From Sisyra terminalis (lineage: Eukaryota > Arthropoda > Insecta > Neuroptera > Sisyridae): 64,000 nt of DNA. Below, one piece after another: positions 24,101 through 38,898 of the stretch. The position numbers were made by a program, and so were the translations under genes. Under the pieces are notes generated by a model. It had not been told where the DNA came from. It saw only the letters and a list, made by a program, of their open reading frames with translations, and did not search any database. Position 1 is the first letter of the stretch. The number at the start of each line of letters is the position of its first letter. The DNA is taken from NCBI GenBank assembly GCA_958496175.1, contig OY292280.1, positions 19,530,001-19,594,000 of the forward strand. Reading direction: 5' to 3'.

Positions 24101-27100
24101 TTGCGGTTATTTTTGCGGATATTATTGCGGTTATTTTGGCGGATATCATTGCGGTTATTTTGCGGTGATATTTGCGGTTATTTTTGCGGATATCATTGCG
24201 GTTATTTTGCGGTAATATTTGCGGTTATTTTTGCGGATATCATTGCGGGTATTTTGCGGTAATATTTGCGGTTATTTTTGCGGATATCATTGCGGTTATT
24301 TTGCGGTAATATTTGCGGTTATTTTTGCGGATATCATTGCGGTTATTTTTGCGGATATTATTGCGGTTATTTTTGCGGATATTATTGCGGTTATTTTGCG
24401 GTGATATTTGCGGTTATTTTTGCGGATATCATTGCGGTTATTTTGCGGTAATATTTGCGGTTATTTTTGCGGATATTATTGCGGTTATTTTTGCGGATAT
24501 CATTGCGGTTATTTTTGCGGATATCATTGCGGTTATTTTGCGGTAATATTTGCGGTTATTTTTGCGGATATCATTGCGGTTATTTTTTCGGATATTATTG
24601 CGGTTATTTTTGCGGATATCACTGCGGTTATTTTTGCGGATATCATTGCGGTTATTTTGCGGTAATATATGCGGTTATTTTTGCGGATATTATTGCGGTT
24701 ATTTTGGCGGATATCTTTGCGGTTATTTAGCTGTAATATTTGCGGTTAATTTTGCGGATATCATTGCGGTTATTTTGCGGTAATATTAGCGGTTATTTTT
24801 GCGGATATTATTGCGGTTATTTTTGCGGATATCATTGCGGTTATTTTTGCGGATATCATTGCGGTTATTTTGCGGTAATATTTGCGGTTATTTTTGCGGA
24901 TATCATTGCGGTTATTTTTTCGGATATTATTGCGGTTATTTTTGCGGATATCATTGCGGTTATTTTTGCGGATATCATTGCGGTTATTTTGCGGTAATAT
25001 TTGCGGTTATTTTTGCGGATATTATTGCGGTTATTTTGGCGGATATCATTGCGGTTATTTTGCGGTGATATTTGCGGTTATTTTTGCGGATATCATTGCG
25101 GTTATTTTGCGGTAATATTTGCGGTTATTTTTGCGGATATCATTGCGGGTATTTTGCGGTAATATTTGCGGTTATTTTTGCGGATATCATTGCGGTTATT
25201 TTGCGGTAATATTTGCGGTTATTTTTGCGGATATCATTGCGGTTATTTTTGCGGATATTATTGCGGTTATTTTTGCGGATATCATTGCGGTTATTTTTGC
25301 GGATATCATTGCGGTTATTTTGCGGTAATATTTGCGGTTATATTTGCGGATATCATTGCCGTTATTTTGCGGTGATATTTGCGGTTATTTTTGCGGATAT
25401 CATTGCGGTTATTTTTGCGGATATTATTGCGGTTATTTTTGCGGATTTTATTGCGGTTATTTTTGCGGATATCATTGCGGTTATTTTGCGGTGATATTTG
25501 CGGTTATTTTTGCGGATATCATTGCGGTTATTTTGCGGTAATATTTGCGGTTATTTTTGCGGATATCATTGCGGTTATTTTGCGGTAATATTTGCGGTTA
25601 TTTTTGCGGATATTATTGCGGTTATTTTTGCGGATATCATTGCGGTTATTTTGCGGTGATATTTGCGGTTATTTTTGCGGATATCATTGCGGTTATTTTG
25701 CGGTAATATTTGCGGTTATTTTTGCGGATATCATTGCGGTTATTTTGCGGTAATATTTGCGGTTATTTTTGCGGATATCAATGCGGTTATTTTGCGGTAA
25801 TATTTGCGGTTATTTTTGCGGATATCATTGCGGTTATTTTGCGGTGATATTTGCGGTTTTTTTTGCGGATATCAATGCGGTTATTTTGCGGTAATATTTG
25901 CGGTTATTTTTGCGGATATCATTGCGGTTATTTTGCGGTGTTATTTGCGGTTATTTTTGCGGATATTATTGCGGTTATTTTTGCGGATATCATTGCGGTT
26001 ATTATGCGGTGATATTTGCGGTTATTTTTGCGGATATCATTGCGGCTAATTTGCGGTGATATTTGCGGTTTTTTTTGCGGATATCAATGCGGTTATTTTG
26101 CGGTAATATTTGCGGTTATTTTTGCGGATATCATTGCGGTTATTTTGCGGTGATATTTGCGGTTATTTTTGCGGATATTATTGCGGTTATTTTTGCGGAT
26201 ATCATTGCGGTTATTTTGCGGTGATATTTGCGGTTAATTTTGCGGAAATCATTGCGGTTATTTTGCGGTGATATTTGCGGTTATTTTTGCGGATATTATT
26301 GCGGTTATTTTGCGGTAATATTTGCGGTTATTTTTGCGGATATCATTGCGTTTATTTTTGCGGATATCATTACGGTTATTTTGCGGTAATATTTGCGGTT
26401 ATTTTTGCGGATATCATTGCGGTTATTTTTGCGGATATTATTGCGGTTATTTTTGCGGATATTATTGCGGTTATTTTTGCGGATATTATTGCGGTTATTT
26501 TGCGGTGATATTTGCGGTTATTTTTGCGGATATCATTGCGGTTATTTTGCGGTAATAATTGCGGTTATTTTTGCGGATATTATTGTGGTTATTTTGCGGT
26601 AACATTTGCGGTTATTTTTGCGGTTATTTTTGCGGATATCATTGCGGTTATTTTGCGGTGATATTTGCGGTTATTTTTGCGGATATCATTGCGGTTATTA
26701 TGCGGTGATATTTGCGGTTATTTTTGCGGATATCATTGCGGTTATTTTGCGGTGATATTTGCGGTTTTTTTTGCGGATATCAATGCGGTTATTTTGCGGT
26801 AATATTTGCGGTTATTATTGCGGATATCATTGTTGTTATTTTGCGGTGATATTTGCGGTTATTTTTGCGGATATCAATGCGGTTATTATGCGGTGATATT
26901 TGCGGTTATTTTTGCGGATATCATTGCGGTTATTTTGCGGTGATATTTGCGGTTTTTTTTGCGGATATCAATGCGGTTATTTTGCGGTAATATTTGCGGT
27001 TATTTTTGCGGATATCATTGCGGATATTTTGCGGTGATATTTGCGGTTATTTTAGCGGATATTATTGCGGTTATTTTTGCGGATATCATTGCGGTTATTT

Positions 27101-28332
27101 TGCGGTGATATTTGCGAATATCATTGCGGTTATTTTTGCGGATATTATTGCGGTTATTTTTGCGGATATCATTGCGGTTATTTTGCGGTGATATTTGCGG
27201 TTATTTTTGCGGATATCATTGCGGTTATTATGCGGTGATATTTGCGGTTATTTTTGCGGATATCATTGCGGTTATTTTGCGGTGATATTTGCGGTTATTT
27301 TTGCGGATATCAATGCGGTTATTTTGCGGTAATTTTTGCGGTTATTTTTGCGGATATCATTGCGGTTATTTTGGCGGATATCATTGCGGTTATTTTGCGG
27401 TAATATTTGCGGTTATTTTTGCGGATATCATTGCGGTTATTTTGCGGTAATATTTGCGGTTATTTATGCGGATATCATTGCAGTTATTTTTGCGGATATC
27501 ATTGCGGTTATTTTGCGGTAATATTTGCGGTTATTTTTGCTGATATTATTGCGGTTCTTTTTGCGGATATCATTGCGGTTATTTTGCGGTGATATTTGCG
27601 GTTATTTTTGCGGATATCATTGCGGTTATTTTGCGGTGATATTTGCGGTTATTTTTGCGGATATCATTGCGGTTATTTTGCGGTGATATTTGCGGTTATT
27701 TTTGCGGATATCATTGCGGTTATTTTGCGGTAATATTTGCGGTTATTTTTGCGGATATCATTGCGTTTATTTTTGCGGATATCATTGCGGTTAATTTGCG
27801 GTAATATTTGCGGTTATTTTTGCGAATATCATTGCGGTTATTTTTGCGGATATTATATCGGTTATTTTTGCGGATATCATTGCGGTTATTTTTGCGGATA
27901 TCATTGCGGTTATTTTGCGGTAATATTTGCGGTTATTTTTGCGGATATCATTGCGGTTATTTTGCGGTGATATTTGCGGTTATTTTTGCGGATATCATTG
28001 CGGTTATTTTTGCGGATATTATTGCGGTTATTTTTGCGGATATCATTGCGGTTATTTTTGCGGATATCATTGCGGTTATTTTGCGGTAATATTAACGGTT
28101 ATTTTTGCGGATATTATTGCGGTTATTTTTGCGGATATCATTGCGGTTATTTTGCGGTAACATTTGCGGTTATTTTTGCGGATATTATTGCGGTTATTTT
28201 TGCGGATATCATTGCGGTTATTTTGCTGTAATATTTGCGGTTAATTTTGCGGATATTATTGCGGTTATTTTCGCGGATATTATTGCGGTTATTTTTGCAG
28301 ATATCATTGCGGTTATTTTGCTAGAATATTGT
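21097..28332 (+). repeat. 7.2-kb HOR, copy 1 (7,236 bp)
   Basis: This aligns with 28333-35403 across its whole length. Offsets run 7,236, then 7,307, 7,283 and 7,071, so the copies differ by a 71-bp gain, a 24-bp loss and a 212-bp loss in copy 2. The 212 bp missing from copy 2 correspond to about 25834-26045 here. Between these steps I saw the same monomer order and the same rare variants; no substitution count was made. Confidence 0.92.
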
Positions 28333-28340
28333 CGGTTATT
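28318..28340 (+). repeat. HOR-junction marker unit GCTAGAATATTGTCGG
   Basis: A strongly changed 23-mer contains TTGCTAGAATATTGTCGG. It occurs only here and at 35389-35411 (offset 7,071), the last recognisable unit of each 7-kb HOR copy. Just downstream copy 1 continues with TTTTTGCGGAAATT (HOR start) and copy 2 with TTTTTGCGGATATT. Confidence 0.88.
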
Positions 28341-31300
28341 TTTGCGGAAATTATTGCGGTTATTTTTGCGGATATCATTGCGGTTATTTTGCGGTAATAT
28401 TTGCGGATATTTTTGCGGATATCATTGCGGTTATTTTTGCGGATATCATTGCGGTTATTTTGCGGTAATATTTAAGGTTATTTCTGCGGATATCATTGCG
28501 GTTATTTTTGCGGATATTATTGCGGTTATTTTTGCGGATATCATTGCGGTTATTTTTGCGGATATCATTGCGGTTATTTTGCGGTAATATTTGCGGTTAT
28601 TTTTGCGGATATCATTGCGGTTATTTTGCGGTGATATTTGCGGTTATTTTTGCGGATATTATTGCGGTTATTTTTGCGGATATCATTGCGGTTATTTTGC
28701 GGTGATATTTGCGGTTATTTTTGCGGATATCATTGCGGTTATTTTTTCGGATATTATTGCGGTTATTTTTGCGGATATTATTGCGGATATTATTGCGGTT
28801 ATTTTTGCGGATATCATTGCGGTTATTTTGCGGTGATATTTGCGGTTATTTTTGCGGATATCATTGCGGTTATTTTGCGGTAATATTTGCGGTTATTTTT
28901 GCGGATATCATTGCGGTTATTTTTTCGGATATTATTGCGGTTATTTTTGCGGATATCTTTGCGGTTATTTTTGCGGATATCATTGCGGTTATTTTGCGGT
29001 AATATTTGCGGTTATTTTTGCGGATATTATTGCGGTTATTTTGGCGGATATCATTGCGGTTATTTTGCGGTGATATTTGCGGTTATTTTTGCGGATATCA
29101 TTGCGGTTATTTTGCGGTGATATTTGCGGTTATTTTTGCGGATATCATTGCGGGTATTTTGCGGTTATATTTGCGGTTATTTTTGCGGATATCATTACGG
29201 TTATTTTGAGGTAATATTTGCGGTTATTTTTGCGGATATCATTGCGGTTATTTTTGCGGATATTATTGCGGTTTTTTTTGCGGATATCATTGCGGTTATT
29301 TTTGCGGATATCATTGCGGTTATTTTGCGGTAATATTTGCGGTTATTTTTGCGGATATCATTGCCGTTATTTTGCGGTGATATTTGCGGTTATTTTTGCG
29401 GATATCATTGCGGTTATTTTTGCGGATATTATTGCGGTTATTTTTGCGGATTTTATTGCGGTTATTTTTGCGGATATCATTGCGGTTATTTTGCGGTGAT
29501 ATTTGCGGTTATTTTTGCGGATATCATTGCGGTTATTTTGCGGTAATATTTGCGGTTATTTTTGCGGATATCATTGCGGTTATTTTGCGGTAATATTTGC
29601 GGTTATTTTTGCGGATATTATTGCGGTTATTTTTGCGGATATCATTGCGGTTATTTTGCGGTGATATTTGCGGTTATTTTTGCGGATATCATTGCGGTTA
29701 TTTTGCGGTAATATTTGCGGTTATTTTTGCGGATATCATTGCGGTTATTTTTACGGATATTATTGCGGTTATTTTTGCGGATATTATTGCGGTTAATTTT
29801 GCGGATATCATTGCGGTTATTTTTGCGGATATCATTGCGGTTTTTTTGCGGTAATATTTGCGGCTATTTTTGCGGATATTATTGCGGTTATTTTTGCGGA
29901 TATCATTGCGGTTATTTTGCGGTGATATTTGCGGTTATTTTTGCGGATATCATTGCGGTTATTTTGCGGTAATATTTGCGGTTATTTTTGCGGAAATTAT
30001 TGCGGTTATTTTTGCGGATATCATTGCGGTTATTTTGCGGTGATATTTGCGGTTATTTTTGCGGATATCATTGCGGTTATTTTGCGGTGATATTTGCGGT
30101 TAATTTTGCGGAAATCATTGCGGTTATTTTGCGGTGATATTTGCGGTTATTTTTGCGGATATCAATGCGGTTATTTTTGCGGATATCATTGCGGTTATTT
30201 TGCGGTAATATTTGCGGTTATTTTTGCGGATATCATTGCGGTGATATTTTCGGTTATTTTTGCGATTATTATTGCGGTTATTTTTGCGGATATCATTGCG
30301 GTTATTTTGCGGTGATATTTGCGGTTATTTTTGCGGATATCATTGCGGTTATTTTTGCGGATATTATTGCGGTTATTTTTGCGGATATTATTGCGGTTAT
30401 TTTGCGGTGATATTTGCGGTTATTTTTGCGGATATCATTGCGGTTATTTTGCGGTAATATTTGCGGTTATTTTTGCGGATATTATTGCGGTTATTTTTGC
30501 GGATATCATTGCGGTTATTTTTGCGGATATCATTGCGGTTATTTTGCGGTAATATTTGCGGTTATTTTTGCGGATATCATTGCGGTTATTTTTTCGGATA
30601 TTATTGCGGTTATTTTTGCGGATATCACTGCGGTTATTTTTGCGGATATCATTGCGGTTATTTTGCGGTAATATTTGCGGTTATTTTTGCGGATATTATT
30701 GCGGTTATTTTGGCGGATATCTTTGCGGTTATTTAGCTGTAATATTTGCGGTTAATTTTGCGGATATCATTGCGGTTATTTTGCGGTAATATTAGCGGTT
30801 ATTTTTGCGGATATTATTGCGGTTATTTTTGCGGATATCATTGCGGTTATTTTGCGGTAATATTTGCGGTTATTTTTGCGGATATTATTGCGGTTATTTT
30901 GGCGGATATCATTGCGGTTATTTTGCGGTGATATTTGCGGTTATTTTTGCGGATATCATTGCGGTTATTTTGCGGTAATATTTGCGGTTATTTTTGCGGA
31001 TATCATTGCGGGTATTTTGCGGTAATATTTGCGGTTATTTTTGCGGATATCATTGCGGTTATTTTGCGGTAATATTTGCGGTTATTTTTGCGGATATCAT
31101 TGCGGTTATTTTTGCGGATATTATTGCGGTTATTTTTGCGGATATCATTGCGGTTATTTTGCGGTAATATTTGCGGTTATATTTGCGGATATCATTGCCG
31201 TTATTTTGCGGTGATATTTGCGGTTATTTTTGCGGATATCATTGCGGTTATTTTTGCGGATATTATTGCGGTTATTTTTGCGGATTTTATTGCGGTTATT

Positions 31301-34300
31301 TTTGCGGATATCATTGCGGTTATTTTGCGGATATCATTGCGGTTATTTTTGCGGATATCATTGCGGTTATTTTGCGGTAATATTTGCGGTTATTTTTGCG
31401 GATATTATTGCGGTTATTTTGGCGGATATCATTGCGGTTATTTTGCGGTGATATTTGCGGTTATTTTTGCGGATATCATTGCGGTTATTTTGCGGTAATA
31501 TTTGCGGTTATTTTTGCGGATATCATTGCGGGTATTTTGCGGTAATATTTGCGGTTATTTTTGCGGATATCATTGCGGTTATTTTGCGGTAATATTTGCG
31601 GTTATTTTTGCGGATATCATTGCGGTTATTTTTGCGGATATTATTGCGGTTATTTTTGCGGATATTATTGCGGTTATTTTGCGGTGATATTTGCGGTTAT
31701 TTTTGCGGATATCATTGCGGTTATTTTGCGGTAATATTTGCGGTTATTTTTGCGGATATTATTGCGGTTATTTTTGCGGATATCATTGCGGTTATTTTTG
31801 CGGATATCATTGCGGTTATTTTGCGGTAATATTTGCGGTTATTTTTGCGGATATCATTGCGGTTATTTTTTCGGATATTATTGCGGTTATTTTTGCGGAT
31901 ATCACTGCGGTTATTTTTGCGGATATCATTGCGGTTATTTTGCGGTAATATATGCGGTTATTTTTGCGGATATTATTGCGGTTATTTTGGCGGATATCTT
32001 TGCGGTTATTTAGCTGTAATATTTGCGGTTAATTTTGCGGATATCATTGCGGTTATTTTGCGGTAATATTAGCGGTTATTTTTGCGGATATTATTGCGGT
32101 TATTTTTGCGGATATCATTGCGGTTATTTTTGCGGATATCATTGCGGTTATTTTGCGGTAATATTTGCGGTTATTTTTGCGGATATCATTGCGGTTATTT
32201 TTTCGGATATTATTGCGGTTATTTTTGCGGATATCATTGCGGTTATTTTTGCGGATATCATTGCGGTTATTTTGCGGTAATATTTGCGGTTATTTTTGCG
32301 GATATTATTGCGGTTATTTTGGCGGATATCATTGCGGTTATTTTGCGGTGATATTTGCGGTTATTTTTGCGGATATCATTGCGGTTATTTTGCGGTAATA
32401 TTTGCGGTTATTTTTGCGGATATCATTGCGGGTATTTTGCGGTAATATTTGCGGTTATTTTTGCGGATATCATTGCGGTTATTTTGCGGTAATATTTGCG
32501 GTTATTTTTGCGGATATCATTGCGGTTATTTTTGCGGATATTATTGCGGTTATTTTTGCGGATATCATTGCGGTTATTTTTGCGGATATCATTGCGGTTA
32601 TTTTGCGGTAATATTTGCGGTTATATTTGCGGATATCATTGCCGTTATTTTGCGGTGATATTTGCGGTTATTTTTGCGGATATCATTGCGGTTATTTTTG
32701 CGGATATTATTGCGGTTATTTTTGCGGATTTTATTGCGGTTATTTTTGCGGATATCATTGCGGTTATTTTGCGGTGATATTTGCGGTTATTTTTGCGGAT
32801 ATCATTGCGGTTATTTTGCGGTAATATTTGCGGTTATTTTTGCGGATATCATTGCGGTTATTTTGCGGTAATATTTGCGGTTATTTTTGCGGATATTATT
32901 GCGGTTATTTTTGCGGATATCATTGCGGTTATTTTGCGGTGATATTTGCGGTTATTTTTGCGGATATCATTGCGGTTATTTTGCGGTAATATTTGCGGTT
33001 ATTTTTGCGGATATCATTGCGGTTATTTTGCGGTAATATTTGCGGTTATTTTTGCGGATATCAATGCGGTTATTTTGCGGTAATATTTGCGGTTATTTTT
33101 GCGGATATCATTGCGGCTAATTTGCGGTGATATTTGCGGTTTTTTTTGCGGATATCAATGCGGTTATTTTGCGGTAATATTTGCGGTTATTTTTGCGGAT
33201 ATCATTGCGGTTATTTTGCGGTGATATTTGCGGTTATTTTTGCGGATATTATTGCGGTTATTTTTGCGGATATCATTGCGGTTATTTTGCGGTGATATTT
33301 GCGGTTAATTTTGCGGAAATCATTGCGGTTATTTTGCGGTGATATTTGCGGTTATTTTTGCGGATATCATTGCGGTTATTTTGCGGTAATATTTGCGGTT
33401 ATTTTTGCGGATATCATTGCGTTTATTTTTGCGGATATCATTACGGTTATTTTGCGGTAATATTTGCGGTTATTTTTGCGGATATCATTGCGGTTATTTT
33501 TGCGGATATTATTGCGGTTATTTTTGCGGATATTATTGCGGTTATTTTTGCGGATATTATTGCGGTTATTTTGCGGTGATATTTGCGGTTATTTTTGCGG
33601 ATATCATTGCGGTTATTTTGCGGTAATAATTGCGGTTATTTTTGCGGATATTATTGTGGTTATTTTGCGGTAACATTTGCGGTTATTTTTGCGGTTATTT
33701 TTGCGGATATCATTGCGGTTATTTTGCGGTGATATTTGCGGTTATTTTTGCGGATATCATTGCGGTTATTATGCGGTGATATTTGCGGTTATTTTTGCGG
33801 ATATCATTGCGGTTATTTTGCGGTGATATTTGCGGTTTTTTTTGCGGATATCAATGCGGTTATTTTGCGGTAATATTTGCGGTTATTATTGCGGATATCA
33901 TTGTTGTTATTTTGCGGTGATATTTGCGGTTATTTTTGCGGATATCAATGCGGTTATTATGCGGTGATATTTGCGGTTATTTTTGCGGATATCATTGCGG
34001 TTATTTTGCGGTGATATTTGCGGTTTTTTTTGCGGATATCAATGCGGTTATTTTGCGGTAATATTTGCGGTTATTTTTGCGGATATCATTGCGGATATTT
34101 TGCGGTGATATTTGCGGTTATTTTAGCGGATATTATTGCGGTTATTTTTGCGGATATCATTGCGGTTATTTTGCGGTGATATTTGCGAATATCATTGCGG
34201 TTATTTTTGCGGATATTATTGCGGTTATTTTTGCGGATATCATTGCGGTTATTTTGCGGTGATATTTGCGGTTATTTTTGCGGATATCATTGCGGTTATT

Positions 34301-35403
34301 ATGCGGTGATATTTGCGGTTATTTTTGCGGATATCATTGCGGTTATTTTGCGGTGATATTTGCGGTTATTTTTGCGGATATCAATGCGGTTATTTTGCGG
34401 TAATTTTTGCGGTTATTTTTGCGGATATCATTGCGGTTATTTTGGCGGATATCATTGCGGTTATTTTGCGGTAATATTTGCGGTTATTTTTGCGGATATC
34501 ATTGCGGTTATTTTGCGGTAATATTTGCGGTTATTTATGCGGATATCATTGCAGTTATTTTTGCGGATATCATTGCGGTTATTTTGCGGTAATATTTGCG
34601 GTTATTTTTGCTGATATTATTGCGGTTCTTTTTGCGGATATCATTGCGGTTATTTTGCGGTGATATTTGCGGTTATTTTTGCGGATATCATTGCGGTTAT
34701 TTTGCGGTGATATTTGCGGTTATTTTTGCGGATATCATTGCGGTTATTTTGCGGTGATATTTGCGGTTATTTTTGCGGATATCATTGCGGTTATTTTGCG
34801 GTAATATTTGCGGTTATTTTTGCGGATATCATTGCGTTTATTTTTGCGGATATCATTGCGGTTAATTTGCGGTAATATTTGCGGTTATTTTTGCGAATAT
34901 CATTGCGGTTATTTTTGCGGATATTATATCGGTTATTTTTGCGGATATCATTGCGGTTATTTTTGCGGATATCATTGCGGTTATTTTGCGGTAATATTTG
35001 CGGTTATTTTTGCGGATATCATTGCGGTTATTTTGCGGTGATATTTGCGGTTATTTTTGCGGATATCATTGCGGTTATTTTTGCGGATATTATTGCGGTT
35101 ATTTTTGCGGATATCATTGCGGTTATTTTTGCGGATATCATTGCGGTTATTTTGCGGTAATATTAACGGTTATTTTTGCGGATATTATTGCGGTTATTTT
35201 TGCGGATATCATTGCGGTTATTTTGCGGTAACATTTGCGGTTATTTTTGCGGATATTATTGCGGTTATTTTTGCGGATATCATTGCGGTTATTTTGCTGT
35301 AATATTTGCGGTTAATTTTGCGGATATTATTGCGGTTATTTTCGCGGATATTATTGCGGTTATTTTTGCAGATATCATTGCGGTTATTTTGCTAGAATAT
35401 TGT
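28333..35403 (+). repeat. 7.2-kb HOR, copy 2 (7,071 bp)
   Basis: This is the tandem second copy of 21097-28332. It carries an extra B-A-D trio (71 bp) at about 28638-28708, lacks one 24-mer near 31.15 kb, and lacks 212 bp near 33.11 kb. After about 35403 it leaves the HOR for other material, whereas copy 1 at the same point re-enters the HOR start; this fixes the tandem boundary. Confidence 0.92.
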
Positions 35404-35411
35404 CGGTTATT
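35389..35411 (+). repeat. HOR-junction marker unit, second copy
   Basis: This repeats the unit at 28318-28340 at the end of HOR copy 2. It carries a CTAG tetramer and lost CpG sites, both unusual for the array. Confidence 0.88.
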
Positions 35412-36475
35412 TTTGCGGATATTATTGCGGTTATTTTTGCGGATATCATTGCGGTTATTTTGCGGTAACATTTGCGGTTATTTTTGCGGATATTATTGCG
35501 GTTATTTTTGCGAATATCTTTGCGGTTATTTTGCTGTAATATTAGCGGTTAATTTAGCGGATATTATTGCGGTTATTTTTGCGGATATCATTGCGGTTAT
35601 TTTGGTGGATATCATTGCGGTTATTTTTGCGGATATCATTGCGGTTATTTTGCGGTAATATTTGCGGTTATTTTTGCGGATATCATTGCGGTTATTTTGC
35701 AGTAATATTTGCGGTTAATTTTGCGGATATTATTGCGGTTATTTTTGCGGATATCATTGCGGTTATTATGCGGTGATATTTGCGGTTATTTTTGCGGATA
35801 TCAATGCGGTTATTTTGCGGTAATATTTGCGGTTATTTTTGCGGATATCATTGCGGTTATTTTGCGGTAATATTTGCGGTTATTTTTGCGGATATCATTG
35901 CGGTTATTTTTGCGGATATCATTGCGGTTATTTTGCGGTAATATTTGCGGTTATTTTTGCGGATATTATTGCGGTTATTTTTGCGGATATCATTGCGGTT
36001 ATTATGCGGTGATATTTGCGGTTATTTTTGCGGATATCATTGCGGTTAATTTGCGGTGATATTTGCGGTTTTTTTTGCGGATATCAATGCGGTTATTTTT
36101 CGGTAATATTTGCGGTTATTTTTGCGGATATCATTGCGGTTATTTTGCGGTCATATTTGCGGTTATTTTAGCGGATATTATTGAGGTTATTTTTGCGGAT
36201 ATCATTGCGGTTATTTTGCGGTGATATTTGCGGATTTTTTTGCGGATATCAATGCGGTTATTTTGCGGTAATATTTGCGGTTATTTTTGCTGATATTATT
36301 GCGGTTCTTTTTGCGGATATCATTGCGGTTATTTTGCGGTGATATTTGCGGTTATTTTTGCGGATATCATTGCGGTTATTTTGCGGTGATATTTGCGGTT
36401 ATTTTTGCGGATATCATTGCGGTTATTTTGCGGTGATATTTGCGGTTATTTTTGCGGATATCATTGCGGTTATTT
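35404..36475 (+). repeat. Linker array between the 7.2-kb and 2.4-kb HORs
   Basis: There is no gene here. It contains pieces recognisable from elsewhere: a TTGGTGG unit as at about 9274 and 10740, TTATTATGCGGTGATAT units as in 26-27 kb and 33-34 kb, and from about 36288 the TTGCTGATATTATTGCGG plus TTCTTTTTGCGG string also found at about 27538 and 34609. It looks like a mosaic join. Confidence 0.75.
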
Positions 36476-38898
36476 TGCGGTAATATTTGCGGTTATTTTT
36501 GCGGATAACATTGCGTTTATTTTTGCGGATATCATTGCGGTTAATTTGCGGTAATATTTGCGGTTATTTTTGCGAATATCATTGCGGTTATTTTTGCGGA
36601 TATTATATCGGTTATTTTTGCGGATATCATTGCGGTTATTTTTGCGGATATCATTGCGGTTATTTTGCGGTAATATTTGCGGTTATTTTTGCGGATATCA
36701 TTGCGGTTATTTTGCGGTGATATTTGCGGTTATTTTTGCGGATATCATTGCGGTTATTTTTGCGGATATCATTGCGGTTATTTTGCGGTAATATTTGCGG
36801 TTATTTATGCGGATATCATTGCAGTTATTTTTGCGGATATCATTGCGGTTATTTTGCGGTAATATTTGCGGTTATTTTTGCTGATATTATTGCGGTTCTT
36901 TTTGCGGATATCATTGCGGTTATTTTGCGGTGATATTTGCGGTTATTTTTGCGGATATCATTGCGGTTACTTTTGCGGATATTATTGCGGTTATTTTTGC
37001 GGATATCATTGCGGTTATTTTTGCGGATATTATTGCGGTTATTTTTGCGGATATTATTGCGGTTATTTTTGCGGATATTATTGCGGTTATTTTGCGGTGA
37101 TATTTGCGGTTATTTTTGCGGATATCATTGCGGTTATTTTGCGGTAATAATTGCGGTTATTTTTGCGGATATTATTGCGGTTATTTTGCGGTAACATTTG
37201 CGGTTATTTTTGCGGTTATTTTTGCGGATATCATTGCGGTTATTTTGCGGTGATATTTGCGGTTATTTTTGCGGATATCACTGCGGTTATTATGCGGTGA
37301 TATTTGCGGTTATTTTTGCGGATATCATTGCGGTTATTTTGCGGTGATATTTGCGGTTTTTTTTGCGGATATCAATGCGGTTATTTTGCGGTGATATTTG
37401 CGGTTATTTTTGCGGATATCATTGCGGTTATTTTGCGGTGATATTTGCGGATATTTTTGCGGATATCGTTGCGGTTATTTTGCGGTAATATTTGCGGTTA
37501 TTTTTGCGGATATCACTGCGGTTATTTTGCGGTAATATTTGCGGTTATTTTTGCGGATATCATTGCGGTTATTTTGCGGTATTATTTGCGGTTATTTTGG
37601 CGGATATCATTGCGGTTATTTTGCGGTAATATTTGCGGTTATTTTTGCGGATATCATTGCGGTTATTTTTGCGGAAATCATTGCGGATATTTTGCGGTAA
37701 TATTTGCGGTTATTTTTGCGGATATCATTGCGGTTACTTTTGCGGATATTATTGCGGTTATTTTTGCGGATATCATTGCGGTTATTTTTGCGGATATCAT
37801 TGCGGTTATTTTGCGGTGATATTTGCGGTTATTTTTGCGGATATCATTGCGGTTATTTTGCGGTAATATTTGCGGTTATTTTTGCGGATATCATTGCGGT
37901 TATTTTTGCGGATATCATTGCGGTTATTTTGCGGTAATATTTGCTGTTATTTTTGCGGATATCATTGCGGTTATTTTTGCGGATATTGTTGCGGTTATTT
38001 TTGCGGATATTATTGCGGTTATTTTTGCGGATATCATTGCGGTTATTTTGCGGTAATATTTGCGGTTATTTTTGCGGATATCATTGCGGTTATTTTGCGG
38101 TAATATTTGCGGTTATTTTTGCGGATATCATTGCGGTTATTTTTGCGGATATCATTGCGGTTATTTTGCGGTAATATTTGCGGTTATTTTTGCGGATATT
38201 ATTGCGGTTATTTTTGCGGATATCATTGCGGTTATTTTGCGGTGATATTTGCGGTTATTTTTGCGGATATCATTGCGGTTATTTTGCGGTGATAATTGCG
38301 GTTATTTTTGCGGATATCATTGCGGTTATTTTGCGGTGATATTTGCGGTTATTTTTGCGGATATCATTGCGGTTATTTTGCGGTGATATTTGCGGTTATT
38401 TTTGCGGATATCATTGCGGTTATTTTTGCGGATATCATTGCGGTTATTTTGCGGTAATATTTGCGGTTATTTTTGCGGATATCATTGCGGTTATTTTGCG
38501 GTGATATTTGCGGTTATTTTTGCGGATATTTTTGCGGATATTTTTGCGGATATCATTGCGGTTATTTTGCGGTGATATTAGCGGTTATTTTTGCGGATAT
38601 CATTGCGGTTATTTTTGCGGATATTATTACGGTTATTTTTGCGGATATTATTGCGGTTATTTTAGCGGATATCATTGCGGTTATTTTGCGGTGATATTTG
38701 CGGTTATTTTTGCGGATATCATTGCGGTTATTTTGCGGTGATATTTGCGGATATTTTTGCGGATATCGTTGCGGTTATTTTGCGGTAATATTTGCGGTTA
38801 TTTTTGCGGATATCACTGCGGTTATTTTGCGGTAATATTTGCGGTTATTTTTGCGGATATCATTGCGGTTATTTTTGCGGATATTATTGCGGTTATTT
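36476..38898 (+). repeat. 2,423-bp tandem duplication, copy 1
   Basis: This matches 38899-41322 at a constant offset of 2,423. It begins with units shared with the 7.2-kb HOR (GATATTATATCGG, ATTGCGTTTATT) and ends with units of the 1.9-kb HOR (triple ATATTT at 38520). The repeat therefore joins segments of two different HORs, which implies it arose after both. Confidence 0.9.

Noticed and set aside
28318..28340. Insertion site or remnant of a mobile element at the CTAGAATATTGTCGG unit
   Set aside because: Length and period are kept (23-mer), there are no terminal inverted repeats or extra bases, and it is better explained as a mutated monomer copied with the HOR.
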